Assembly (NCBI GenBank): GCA_017417465.1
Contig: JAFPZD010000200.1
Coordinates: 1 to 64,000, forward strand
From: Prevotella sp.
GTDB lineage: Bacteria > Bacteroidota > Bacteroidia > Bacteroidales > Bacteroidaceae
DNA: 64,000 nt
Direction of reading: 5' to 3'
Of this stretch, positions 34,312 through 41,934 are shown piece after piece. Position numbers and translations under genes: made by a program. The notes below the pieces were generated by a model. That model saw nothing but the letters and a program-made list of their open reading frames with translations, ran no database searches and was not told the origin of the DNA. Positions within the stretch are counted from its first letter, which is position 1, and every line of letters begins with the position of its first letter.

Positions 34312-34815
34312 ATGCTACTTATCATGGGTATTATAGAAGACACGATGGTTGACGGTCCGGGATTCCGGACCGCCATCTATTGTGCCGGCTGCCGCCACCA
34401 GTGTCCCGGCTGCCACAACCCGCAGTCATGGGACTTCGATGGCGGCCACCCCATGTCGACCGAGGATATCATGCGCATTATCGAGGCCGACCCCTACGCC
34501 AACGTTACCTTCTCGGGCGGCGACCCGATGTACCAGCCCGAGGGCTTCGCCGAGCTTGCCCGTGCGATTCACGAGCGCACCAAGAAGGACATTTGGTGCT
34601 ACACGGGGTTTACGTTCGAGCAGCTCCTGCATAACCCGCGCCAGCGGGCGTTACTCGAGCAGGTGGACGTCCTCGTTGACGGGCCATTCATCAAGGCGCT
34701 GCGCGACGAGACATTGGTGTTCCGAGGGTCACGCAACCAGCGCATCATTGACGTACAAGCCAGCCTCAGTGAGGGGAAGATCGTGACATTAGAGTATTCG
34801 CCCGCCGTGCCCTGA
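34312..34815 (+). CDS. nrdG: Anaerobic ribonucleotide reductase-activating protein
   Basis: A 167-residue radical-SAM activase that installs the glycyl radical in NrdD. The cluster motif CX3CX2C is present as CRHQCPGC (~26-33), followed by HNPQSWDF; TFSGGDPM is the SAM-binding GGDP motif. The second Met (residue 5, 34324; MGIIEDTMVDGPGFR) is an alternative start close to the family norm. Length fits (~150-170). A perfect 17-bp hairpin follows 26 bp after the stop. Confidence 0.95.
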   Translation: MLLIMGIIEDTMVDGPGFRTAIYCAGCRHQCPGCHNPQSWDFDGGHPMSTEDIMRIIEADPYANVTFSGGDPMYQPEGFAELARAIHERTKKDIWCYTGFTFEQLLHNPRQRALLEQVDVLVDGPFIKALRDETLVFRGSRNQRIIDVQASLSEGKIVTLEYSPAVP

Positions 34816-34840
34816 CAGAGAGGGGTACGGAGAGGTCAGG

Positions 34841-34879
34841 ACGAAAGCCGCCCGCGTGGGGTACGCGGGCGGCTTTCGT
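34841..34879. terminator. Perfect 17-bp hairpin after nrdG
   Basis: Arms 34841-34857 and 34863-34879 (ACGAAAGCCGCCCGCGT and its exact complement) enclose a 5-nt loop. No T run follows, so it could be a terminator that works by stem strength or a repeat palindrome. Confidence 0.6.
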
Positions 34880-34990
34880 GCGTTACGGGGGCGGCTTTCG
34901 TAGGGAAGAAAACCCGGGGGTGTTAAAGGAGGGGTGGAGGGGAGGGGTGACAATGTCGCCGGGGAGGGGCAAGGATACGGGGATGGCTGG

Positions 34991-35199
34991 CCGCAAATGC
35001 CACCACGTTGGTCCGCAAATGCCACCGTGATGGCCCGGAAATGCCGCCACGTTGGGCCGCAAATGTCGCCATGTTGGCCCGACAATGTTGCCACGTTGGG
35101 CCGACAATGTCGCCACGATGGCCCGACAATGTCGCCGTGATGACCCGACAATGTCGTCACGTTGGCCCGACAATGTCGCCACGTTGGGCCGATAATGTA
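34991..35199. repeat. 22-bp tandem repeat array, nine units plus partial
   Basis: Units begin at 34991, 35013, 35035, 35057, 35079, 35101, 35123, 35145 and 35167, then a partial at 35189. The consensus begins CCGACAATGTCGCCACGTTG and ends GG. The left units (CCGCAAATGCC) differ systematically from the right ones (CCGACAATGTC). It contains short self-complementary GACAATGTC segments. Confidence 0.92.
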
Positions 35200-35288
35200 G
35201 GGGCAGGCCTTGTGCCAGCCCGATGGCCCGTTAGGGCCAGTGTAACATTTTGGCCGTGGCGGAATGGGGCAGGCCGCCTCCCGCCTAC

Positions 35289-38261
35289 TCACCCCTTCGC
35301 CTTCGTACACTCGTTAACCAGATACACGATGCTCATGTAGGGCACACCGCTATTGGTTTGCAGGCCAATCTCGCAGGTTCGGCTGTTAGAGTACCCCACC
35401 TCGATGTGGGCCTGCTCTATCTGCGGGCGGAGCTTGCGGAGGGCATAGCTGTTGACCTCGGGATTCGTAAAGCCCTTGTCGCCGGCGAAGCCGCAGCAGC
35501 CGACACCCTCGGGCACGAGAACCTCGGTGGCGCAGAGGCGGGCCAGCGCGATGAGATGCTGGCCGACGCCCATCTCGCGTGTGGAGCACGTCACATGGAC
35601 GGCGACACGGCGGCTGACCGGCGTAAACTCCAGGCGGTCCTTGAGGAAGGTCATGATGAACTCGGCAGGCTCATACAGGCGTAGGCGGTGCATCACCTTC
35701 TTCATGCGATGCAAACAGGGGCTCTGATCGCAGAGCACAGGATAGCGGCCGCCGTCGGAGGCCTCCCAGAGGGCCTGCTCCAGCTCGGCACTCTTCTGGT
35801 CGGCCAGGTCGGGCATGCCCTTGCTCTCCCATATCTGTCCGCAGCACATCTTCGCCATGCCCTTCGGGAAAATCACGTCGTAGCCCGCCTTGCGGAGCAG
35901 GTTACACGTCTCGTCGACCAGCGAGTTCTTCACGGGTGCCCCCTTAGAGAGTCCCATCGTCTGGTTGATGCAACTGGGGAAGTAGACCACCTTCAGCTCA
36001 GCATTGCCGCCAGCAGTCTGTCGCGGCTGGCCAATGGGTCGCGGCATGGCCGTGGTCCACAGCGGGATGCCCGTGCGGTGCAGCGTCTTGCAGACCGTCG
36101 TCATCAGGCTTGAGCCCAGCACACTGTGGCCCAGGTTGGCGGCTCCGAGCACCACGCGCAGGCCGCTCTTCAGGCCAGCCAAGTGGTTGGCGGCGAAGGC
36201 GCCGACGGCATGTCCCATGCGGTTGCCCGCCATGTCGAGGTCGCGTATGAGGTGTGTCAGCTCGCCCGTATTGATTTTCATGGGGCACGACGTGGCGCAG
36301 AGGCCGTCGGCGGCGCACGTCTGGTCGCCGTAGTAGCGGTATTCGCGGCGCAGGCGTTCGGCGCGCTCCGGGTCGGCACCCGTGGCTTCGAGGTGGCGAA
36401 TTTCGCGTTGCACGACGATGCGCATACGTGACGACAGCGTCAGTCCGCACGACATGCAGTTGACCTCACAGAATCCGCACTCGATGCACTTGTTGGCGCG
36501 GTGGACGGCCTCTACGGTCTCCTCGGCCGTAGGCGTATCGGGCAACAGCCCGAAGTCGTAGTTGAGCACGGGAAGGGGCTTCAGGTTCTTGGTGAAGCAC
36601 TCGGGGTCGTCGTTGAAGATGACGCCCTGGTTGAGCAATCCCTCCGGGTCGAAGAGCTGCTTCAGCTGGCGCATCACCTCATAGGCCTCGGCGCCCCACT
36701 CGTAGCTGACGAACGGGGCCATGTTGCGACCCGTGCCATGTTCGGCCTTCAGCGAGCCACCGTAATCCTCAACCACCAGGCGGGCGACGGCACGCATCAT
36801 GTGTTCGTAGCGCTCCACCTCGGCGGGGCTCTCGAAGCTCTGGTTCAGTATGAAGTGGTAGTTACCCTCGAAGGCGTGGCCGTAGATGCAGGCGTCGGCA
36901 TAGCCGTGCTCGGCTATGAGCTGCTGCAGCCGGACGGTGGCCTCGGGAAGATGGTGTATTGGGAACGCCACATCCTCGATGAGACACGAGGTGCCTACGG
37001 GCCGCGTGCCACCTACCGAAGGGAAGATGCCCGAGCGGATGGCCCAGTAGCGGCTGTAGACGGCGGGATCCTCGGTGAACGTAGCGGGCTGGTAGAGCGC
37101 GAACTGGCTGAGACACTCGGTGATGGCTGCCATGCGGCGGTGCAGCTCCTCGGGTGTGGTGGCCTTCGTCTCGGTGAGGATAGCCGTCAGGTTGTGGTAG
37201 TCGCCGGGGGCCACACCGGGTATGCGGCCGGCGTCGACGTCGGCCTTGTACTGCAGGAACACGGGATCGTCGACCGAGCCCAGCGACATGTAGTCGAGCA
37301 TCTCGGCACTCTTCACCATCAGCTGCTCGCCGCTCATGGCCAGATCACCGTCGTCCGACTTCAACTCCTTCATGGCCACCACGGCTTCGCAGCTCTCCTT
37401 CATGGTGAGGAAGTAGACCATGGCCGACGCCTTGCAGGGATAGTCGTGCAGGGTGCGCATGGTGACCTCGGAGAGGAAGGCCAGTGTGCCCTCACTGCCC
37501 ACGAGGAGGTGGGCCATGATGTCGAACGGGTCGTCGTAGGCAATCAGCGGTCGCAGGTTCAGGCCGGTGACATTCTTGATGCTGTACTTCCGGCGAATGA
37601 GGTCGCTGAGCGGCTTATTGGCGCGGACACTATCGCGAAGTGCCACGATGCGGTCGAGCCATTCACGATGACTCTGGCGGAAGGCCTCGCGGCTGGCCTC
37701 GTCGCCCGTGTCGAGCACGGTGCCGTCGCAGAGCACCATCCTGGCGCTCAGCATCATACGATCACTATTGGCATGCACGCCGCAGTTCATACCTGATGCG
37801 TTATTAATGACGATTCCGCCAACCATAGCCGAGCCGATGCTGGCCGGGTCGGGGGGGAACACACGGCCGAAGGGCCGCAGGATGTCGTTGACACGACTGC
37901 CGACAAGTCCCGGCTGCAGGCGGATGCTGTCGGCACCGGGCCCCACCTCGTAGTGCTCCCAGTGCTTGCCGGCGACGATGAGGACGCCGTCGGTGCAGCT
38001 TTGCCCCGACAGCGAGGTGCCGGCGGCACGGAATGTGAAGGGCAGGTGGCGGGCATAGCAGGCCTGCACGATGCGCGAGAGCTGGGCCTCGTCGTGGCAG
38101 CGCACCACCATCTTGGGCACCAGGCGGTAGAAACTGGCGTCGGTGCCCCAGCCGAGGCAACGCAGCTCGTCGGTATAGATGTCGGCGGGGTCGACAATGG
38201 TCTGTAGCGCCTTGAGCAGGTCACGCCAAGGCTCTGGTAGATTCTCTCTGTGTTCCATCAT
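35289..38261 (-). CDS. FAD-binding and Fe-S oxidoreductase (D-lactate dehydrogenase-like)
   Basis: A 990-residue fusion of a GlcD/Dld-type flavoprotein and a heterodisulfide-reductase-like Fe-S half. The FAD-binding PCMH domain shows FRAAGTSLSGQSCTDGVLIV (~78-97) and VGGIVINNASGMNCG. Two 4Fe-4S motifs follow, CIECGFCEVNCMSCG (~590) and CAADGLCATSCPMK (~650), then CCG domains (CCGQIWESKG and VGCCGFAGDKGF). Such proteins oxidise D-lactate, D-2-hydroxyglutarate or related 2-hydroxy acids and pass electrons to the quinone pool. The divergent lactate permease 144 bp away makes lactate the best guess. Confidence 0.85.
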   Translation of the reverse strand: MMEHRENLPEPWRDLLKALQTIVDPADIYTDELRCLGWGTDASFYRLVPKMVVRCHDEAQLSRIVQACYARHLPFTFRAAGTSLSGQSCTDGVLIVAGKHWEHYEVGPGADSIRLQPGLVGSRVNDILRPFGRVFPPDPASIGSAMVGGIVINNASGMNCGVHANSDRMMLSARMVLCDGTVLDTGDEASREAFRQSHREWLDRIVALRDSVRANKPLSDLIRRKYSIKNVTGLNLRPLIAYDDPFDIMAHLLVGSEGTLAFLSEVTMRTLHDYPCKASAMVYFLTMKESCEAVVAMKELKSDDGDLAMSGEQLMVKSAEMLDYMSLGSVDDPVFLQYKADVDAGRIPGVAPGDYHNLTAILTETKATTPEELHRRMAAITECLSQFALYQPATFTEDPAVYSRYWAIRSGIFPSVGGTRPVGTSCLIEDVAFPIHHLPEATVRLQQLIAEHGYADACIYGHAFEGNYHFILNQSFESPAEVERYEHMMRAVARLVVEDYGGSLKAEHGTGRNMAPFVSYEWGAEAYEVMRQLKQLFDPEGLLNQGVIFNDDPECFTKNLKPLPVLNYDFGLLPDTPTAEETVEAVHRANKCIECGFCEVNCMSCGLTLSSRMRIVVQREIRHLEATGADPERAERLRREYRYYGDQTCAADGLCATSCPMKINTGELTHLIRDLDMAGNRMGHAVGAFAANHLAGLKSGLRVVLGAANLGHSVLGSSLMTTVCKTLHRTGIPLWTTAMPRPIGQPRQTAGGNAELKVVYFPSCINQTMGLSKGAPVKNSLVDETCNLLRKAGYDVIFPKGMAKMCCGQIWESKGMPDLADQKSAELEQALWEASDGGRYPVLCDQSPCLHRMKKVMHRLRLYEPAEFIMTFLKDRLEFTPVSRRVAVHVTCSTREMGVGQHLIALARLCATEVLVPEGVGCCGFAGDKGFTNPEVNSYALRKLRPQIEQAHIEVGYSNSRTCEIGLQTNSGVPYMSIVYLVNECTKAKG

Positions 38262-38288
38262 TTTAGAAAGTTTGGTTAGTATTTGAGG

Positions 38289-38297
38289 GCAAAGTTA
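38289..38297 (-). promoter_or_regulatory. -7 box (TAACTTTGC) of the FAD/Fe-S dehydrogenase
   Basis: It matches TAnnTTTGC on the minus strand, 28 bp upstream of the start. The divergent permease box lies at 38361, so the 144-bp gap carries both promoters. Confidence 0.75.
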
Positions 38298-38360
38298 AGA
38301 AAAAAAACTGAAAACGTGCATTTTTTTTTAAGAAAATGCGGCAGTGTGAAAAACTTTTTG

Positions 38361-38369
38361 TATTTTTGC
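38361..38369 (+). promoter_or_regulatory. -7 box (TATTTTTGC) of the lactate permease
   Basis: It matches TAnnTTTGC, 37 bp before the ATG at 38406. It rules out the earlier in-frame start at 38283. Confidence 0.7.
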
Positions 38370-38405
38370 AGCATTATAAACGTTATTAACCAATCTAAAA
38401 CATCT

Positions 38406-40007
38406 ATGGCTGCTATCATCTCATTGATACCGATCGTCCTGCTCTTTACGCTGATGATGGGTTTTAAAGTGTCTGGTTACAAGAGCGCCCTGGCGACGCT
38501 CATCGTCACAATCCTGCTGGCCCTGTTCGCAGCACCGGCACTTGGCATCGTGCCCGAGAAGTATGCCGATGCCTCTATCTACGGCGTCACGCTATGGTCA
38601 GTCGTCGAGGGACTGCTCAAGGCGTGCTTCCCCATCATCCTCATCATCATCTGCGCCATCTTCAGCTACAACATTCTGGTCGAGACGAAGGAGATCGAGA
38701 CCATCAAGACCCAGTTCATCCAGCTCACGACCGACAAGGGCCTGCTCGTGCTGCTGCTGACATGGGGCTTCGGCGGCGTGCTCGAGGGCATGGCAGGTTT
38801 CGGAACGGCTGTGGCCATCCCCGCCGCCATCCTCATCGGACTTGGCTTCAAGCCGATGTTCTCGGCCGTCATCTGTCTGGTAGCCAATACGGTGGCCGTC
38901 GGCTTCGGAGCCGTTGGTCTGCCTGCCACCACGCTGGCCAACCAGGTGGCCGATGGCACGGCGTCGCCCGAGATGCTGTGTGAGGTTGCCACCTTTATTA
39001 TATTACAGCTGTCACTGATGTTCTACATCACGCCCTTCCTCATACTGATGATGACCGACCGTAAGAAGGTGGTGAAGAACCTCTGCATCGCCCTCTTCGT
39101 GGGAACATGCTCGATTCTGGTGCAGTTCTGCTGCGCCCATTTCCTGGGCCCCGAGACGCCGGCCATCTTAGGCTCGGTGGCTGCCATCATCGCCATGCTC
39201 ATCTATAACAAACTCTTCATCCACGACGAGAGCCCTGCCGACGAGGTGGTGGTCGAGAAGAAGCGCTTCGGCATGGCAAAGACGCTCAGGGCGTGGAGTG
39301 TCTATGGCCTGATCATCTTCTTCATACTCGTATCGTCGAAGATTGTTCCCCCTATGAATGACCTGCTGAAGTCCACACTTGTAACGCGTTTCGAGGTACC
39401 AGTGGTGGGCAACACATTCAGTTTCGGATGGCTCTCGAACGCCGGACTGATGATCTTCCTCGGCGCGGTCATCGGCGGCCTGATACAGGGGCTGTCGTTC
39501 GGCAAGCTGATGAAGATGCTGGCAAAAACGGCTGTCAACCTGCAGAAGACCGCACTGACCATCTGCTGCCTCGTCGCCCTGGCCATGCTCATGAATAATA
39601 CGGGCATGACCTTAGCCATAGCCACTGGGCTGGTGGCCGTCACTGGGTCGGCATTCCCATTCTTTGCTCCGCTCATCGGTTCCATAGGCACCTTCGTGAC
39701 AGGCTCGGCTACCTCGGCAAACATCCTGTTTGGTAAGCTGCAGGCAGCCGCAGCAGGACAGCTCGGACTGGTGAACGACGCGACATTCTTTGGCGTCAGT
39801 GGCAACGAGACGAACTGGCTGGCCGCGGCCAACTGTGCCGGATCGGAGGGCGGCAAACTGCTGTCGCCACAGAGCATAGCCATCGCTACTGCCGCTTGCG
39901 ACATGGAAGGCCAGGACGGAGAAATCATGCGTAAGACGCTGCCCTTCGCCATCTTCTGGATACTGATGAACGGCCTGATGGTGTTCCTCGGCCTGCACGT
40001 GTTCTAA
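38406..40007 (+). CDS. lldP: L-lactate permease family transporter
   Basis: A 533-residue integral membrane protein with 12-14 predicted helices. The sequence MAAIISLIPIVLLFTLMM, the SVVEGLLKACFPIILIII block, GVLEGMAGFGTAVAIPAAI and GSIGTFVTGSATSANILFGKLQ are characteristic of the LldP/GlcA family of lactate/glycolate proton symporters. An upstream ATG (38283) would add a 41-residue extension that crosses the promoter, so it is rejected. With the divergent dehydrogenase it forms a lactate uptake/oxidation or lactate exchange unit. Confidence 0.92.
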   Translation: MAAIISLIPIVLLFTLMMGFKVSGYKSALATLIVTILLALFAAPALGIVPEKYADASIYGVTLWSVVEGLLKACFPIILIIICAIFSYNILVETKEIETIKTQFIQLTTDKGLLVLLLTWGFGGVLEGMAGFGTAVAIPAAILIGLGFKPMFSAVICLVANTVAVGFGAVGLPATTLANQVADGTASPEMLCEVATFIILQLSLMFYITPFLILMMTDRKKVVKNLCIALFVGTCSILVQFCCAHFLGPETPAILGSVAAIIAMLIYNKLFIHDESPADEVVVEKKRFGMAKTLRAWSVYGLIIFFILVSSKIVPPMNDLLKSTLVTRFEVPVVGNTFSFGWLSNAGLMIFLGAVIGGLIQGLSFGKLMKMLAKTAVNLQKTALTICCLVALAMLMNNTGMTLAIATGLVAVTGSAFPFFAPLIGSIGTFVTGSATSANILFGKLQAAAAGQLGLVNDATFFGVSGNETNWLAAANCAGSEGGKLLSPQSIAIATAACDMEGQDGEIMRKTLPFAIFWILMNGLMVFLGLHVF

Positions 40008-40040
40008 GCCTCGGCGGGCAGCGGATAGGCCTCGGTCATA

Positions 40041-40117
40041 GGCCACGGTTCAACACGGTTTAACACGGTTAAGCCTTGGACGTTTTCTTAGCCACGGTTT
40101 GACACGGTTTTACACGG
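40041..40117. repeat. ACGGTTyAACACGGTTTaACAC repeats (left half)
   Basis: Units of about 10 bp (CACGGTTTAA type) occur at 40041-40071 and again at 40091-40117. A 19-bp stretch (ACGGTTCAACACGGTTTAA) recurs exactly at 50787-50805, in the spacer between the HlyD and ATPase genes of the exporter operon. Confidence 0.8.
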
Positions 40118-40136
40118 GGAGGGTCCCCTGAACAGC

Positions 40137-40172
40137 CGACGGGTCCGCCACGCATGTGTGGCGGACCCGTCG
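40137..40172. terminator. Perfect 15-bp hairpin between convergent genes
   Basis: Arms 40137-40151 and 40158-40172 (CGACGGGTCCGCCAC and its exact complement) with a 6-nt loop. It may be a bidirectional terminator for lldP and the SH3 gene, though no T run follows. Confidence 0.55.
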
Positions 40173-40190
40173 TTGATATTGCCAGTTACC

Positions 40191-40399
40191 CGTCCCGTGT
40201 TAAACCGTGTAGAACCGTGGCCTATGACCCTCCCCGTGTTAAACCGTGTAAAACCATGTAGAACCGTGGCCTATGACCCGTCCCGTGTTAAACCGTGTAG
40301 AACCGTGGCCTATGACCCTCCCCGTGTTAAACCGTGTAAAACCGTGGCTTAGAACGGGTACAACGCCACCCAGCGTAAAACCGTGTGGAACCGTGGCCG
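40191..40399. repeat. AACCGTGTtAAACCGTG repeat array (right half)
   Basis: Four long units of ~39-49 bp, each made of ~10-bp subunits (GTGTTAAACC, GTGTAGAACC, GTGGCCTATG), run head to tail, ending with decayed copies. Alternate long units are nearly identical (first with third). Confidence 0.85.
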
Positions 40400-40409
40400 A
40401 GGCCGGCGG

Positions 40410-41639
40410 CTACTTGGCCCGGACCACGACGTCGCCCTTGCGGATGAACAAGTAGTCGTGGCCGGTCTTCAGGACGTAGTAGTCGGGAATCTCGTCGTAC
40501 TCGTCGGCAATCACCGTGCCCTTCTTCACCGTGGTGAACAGTGGGTAGCCGCCGTCGTCGTCGACGTAGTTCTCGCCGAAGATGGGCATCTGCTCGCAGC
40601 CGGCAACCAGTACCTTGCGGCCCGTTCCGTCGTACCACGACTGGCGCCCCAGGTAGGGGTTGTAGACCCAACCCGTGACGTCGCCCATCCTAATGCGGCT
40701 CCAGTTCGTGCCCTCCTCCAGCAGCACGCCGCTGCCAAGGCCGTGCATCGGCCCGTAAAGCTTGCCGAGAATGGGAGCCTTCGTCGAGGGCTGCTCACGG
40801 ATGTTCAGGAAGCCGTCGTCCGAGGTAGCATAGACCACGGTGAACACGGTGGGCGCCGTCGTCTGGGTGGCCGTCGGCGCCGCCGTGCCCTTGCCCTGCA
40901 CCGCGTAGCTGTAGAGGTTGTCGTCGTTGTCGAGGGCGTAGAGCACCTCACGGCCCCCCTCGATCTTCAGCTCGAGGTAGTGCATCTTGCTGGCTATCGG
41001 CAGCTTGCTGTAGACCTTGCCCGTGCGTTTGTCGAGCATGTAGAGGTAGTCCTTCTCGGACGTGAACCCGTAGCCGCAGAACACGAAGTCGCGGTCGAGG
41101 ATGAAGATGTCGTTGCTCACCAGATAGTCGGTCTGCCACACCATGCGGCGCCCCTCCACGTCGTAGCAGTAGAGCTTGCTGCCCTTGCCGTCGATCTGAC
41201 TGGCGTAGCTCGGGCACGCCATGTTGAAAAGCAGGTGGTGGGTGTCGGCATCCCAGCGCACATCCTGCACTTCGCAGTAGCGGTTGTCGGTGATGTCGCA
41301 GAGGTTCACGGTGTGCTTCGGGCGCTTCTGCTCGTCGTAGAGCACCACCACGAAGTTGTAGTCGTCGGCACTCGTCGGCAGGCGGTAGAACGCCAGCCAC
41401 CCTTGGTCGGTAGGCTCCGAGATAAACAGTTCGAGGCCCTCCGTCTGGGGCACGCCAGGCAAGTCGGTGCATTGCTTGTCGACGCGCAGGCGGTAGATGA
41501 CGCCGTTCGGCTTGTTCTTCATCGTCAGCTGGCTGGCTTTCCAGTTCTTGCCGTAGTTCTTTATCGGCGCCAGCCGCTGGGCGTCGGCGGCCAGTGCCGC
41601 CATCAGCAGTGCCATCAGGCACAAAAGTCTTGTTCTCAT
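40410..41639 (-). CDS. Secreted SH3-domain protein
   Basis: A 409-residue exported protein with signal peptide MRTRLLCLMALLMAALAADA. The middle (~residues 60-260) has a repetitive beta pattern. Residues ~275-335 match a bacterial SH3 domain (DGFLNIREQPSTKAPILGKL...WSRIRMGDVTGWVYNPYLG), which usually binds cell-wall peptides. No catalytic domain was recognised, so the role is unknown. It stands alone with its own promoter region. Confidence 0.75.
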   Translation of the reverse strand: MRTRLLCLMALLMAALAADAQRLAPIKNYGKNWKASQLTMKNKPNGVIYRLRVDKQCTDLPGVPQTEGLELFISEPTDQGWLAFYRLPTSADDYNFVVVLYDEQKRPKHTVNLCDITDNRYCEVQDVRWDADTHHLLFNMACPSYASQIDGKGSKLYCYDVEGRRMVWQTDYLVSNDIFILDRDFVFCGYGFTSEKDYLYMLDKRTGKVYSKLPIASKMHYLELKIEGGREVLYALDNDDNLYSYAVQGKGTAAPTATQTTAPTVFTVVYATSDDGFLNIREQPSTKAPILGKLYGPMHGLGSGVLLEEGTNWSRIRMGDVTGWVYNPYLGRQSWYDGTGRKVLVAGCEQMPIFGENYVDDDGGYPLFTTVKKGTVIADEYDEIPDYYVLKTGHDYLFIRKGDVVVRAK

Positions 41640-41745
41640 CGTCGTTTTGTTTTATTGAAGTGGTAATAGTCTCGCGGGCGCAGCGGCGCGTCCTGCCGTT
41701 CTTCAGGCCCTTCGCCTTCGTCCCTCGCCGCATTTTCTTTTGCCA

Positions 41746-41753
41746 CAAAGGTA
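41746..41753 (-). promoter_or_regulatory. Candidate -7 box (TACCTTTG) of the SH3 gene
   Basis: It matches TAnnTTTG on the minus strand, 107 bp upstream of the start codon, giving a leader of about 100 nt. The final C of the full consensus is replaced by T. Confidence 0.5.
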
Positions 41754-41897
41754 GTGGTTTTATTGCAAATATGGCTTTCTGAAGCCGATTTTATAAGAAA
41801 GTTTAAACAAACAGGCCCCGTTAAGCGCAAAGTGTTATTATTTCCTAAATACAAGGATTGGGGCGGCGCAAGAAAACATGATGTAGTGTTTTTTTTG

Positions 41898-41906
41898 TAA
41901 TTTTGC
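41898..41906 (+). promoter_or_regulatory. -7 box (TAATTTTGC) of the hydrolase gene
   Basis: It matches TAnnTTTGC and lies 29 bp before the start at 41935. Confidence 0.7.
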
Positions 41907-41934
41907 ACGACTACTCATGTAATTCCGTACAACC

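Larger units (their letters stand above)
34816..35288. other. Convergent intergenic region with hairpin and 22-bp repeat array
   Basis: The interval between the convergent stops of nrdG and the FAD/Fe-S dehydrogenase has no credible gene. It holds a perfect hairpin (34841-34879), a GC-rich second half-copy of its right arm (GGGCGGCTTTCGT, near 34888-34900), and a nine-unit 22-bp array. Long frames on both strands here are translations of the array. Confidence 0.75.
40008..40409. other. Convergent intergenic region filled with ACGGTT/AACCGT repeats
   Basis: No gene is supported. On the left, copies read GGTTCAACACGGTTTAACACGG; on the right the complementary form CCGTGTTAAACCGTGTAGAA dominates, so the region is a large imperfect inverted repeat with a perfect hairpin between its halves. 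Frames through it encode only the repeat peptide (VLNRVEPWPM). Confidence 0.75.

Noticed and set aside
34883-35340. Overlapping open frames on both strands giving repetitive peptides
   Set aside because: They are translations of the 22-bp array; no start signal or conserved sequence is seen, and both strands are open only because the repeat lacks stops.
38283-38405. 41-residue N-terminal extension of the lactate permease
   Set aside because: It crosses the TATTTTTGC promoter and is not like the family N terminus, which begins at the hydrophobic MAAIISL.
40158-40455. Short plus-strand frames encoding VLNRVEPWPM repeats
   Set aside because: They are products of the AACCGTG repeat cluster between two convergent genes, with no promoter or ribosome site.
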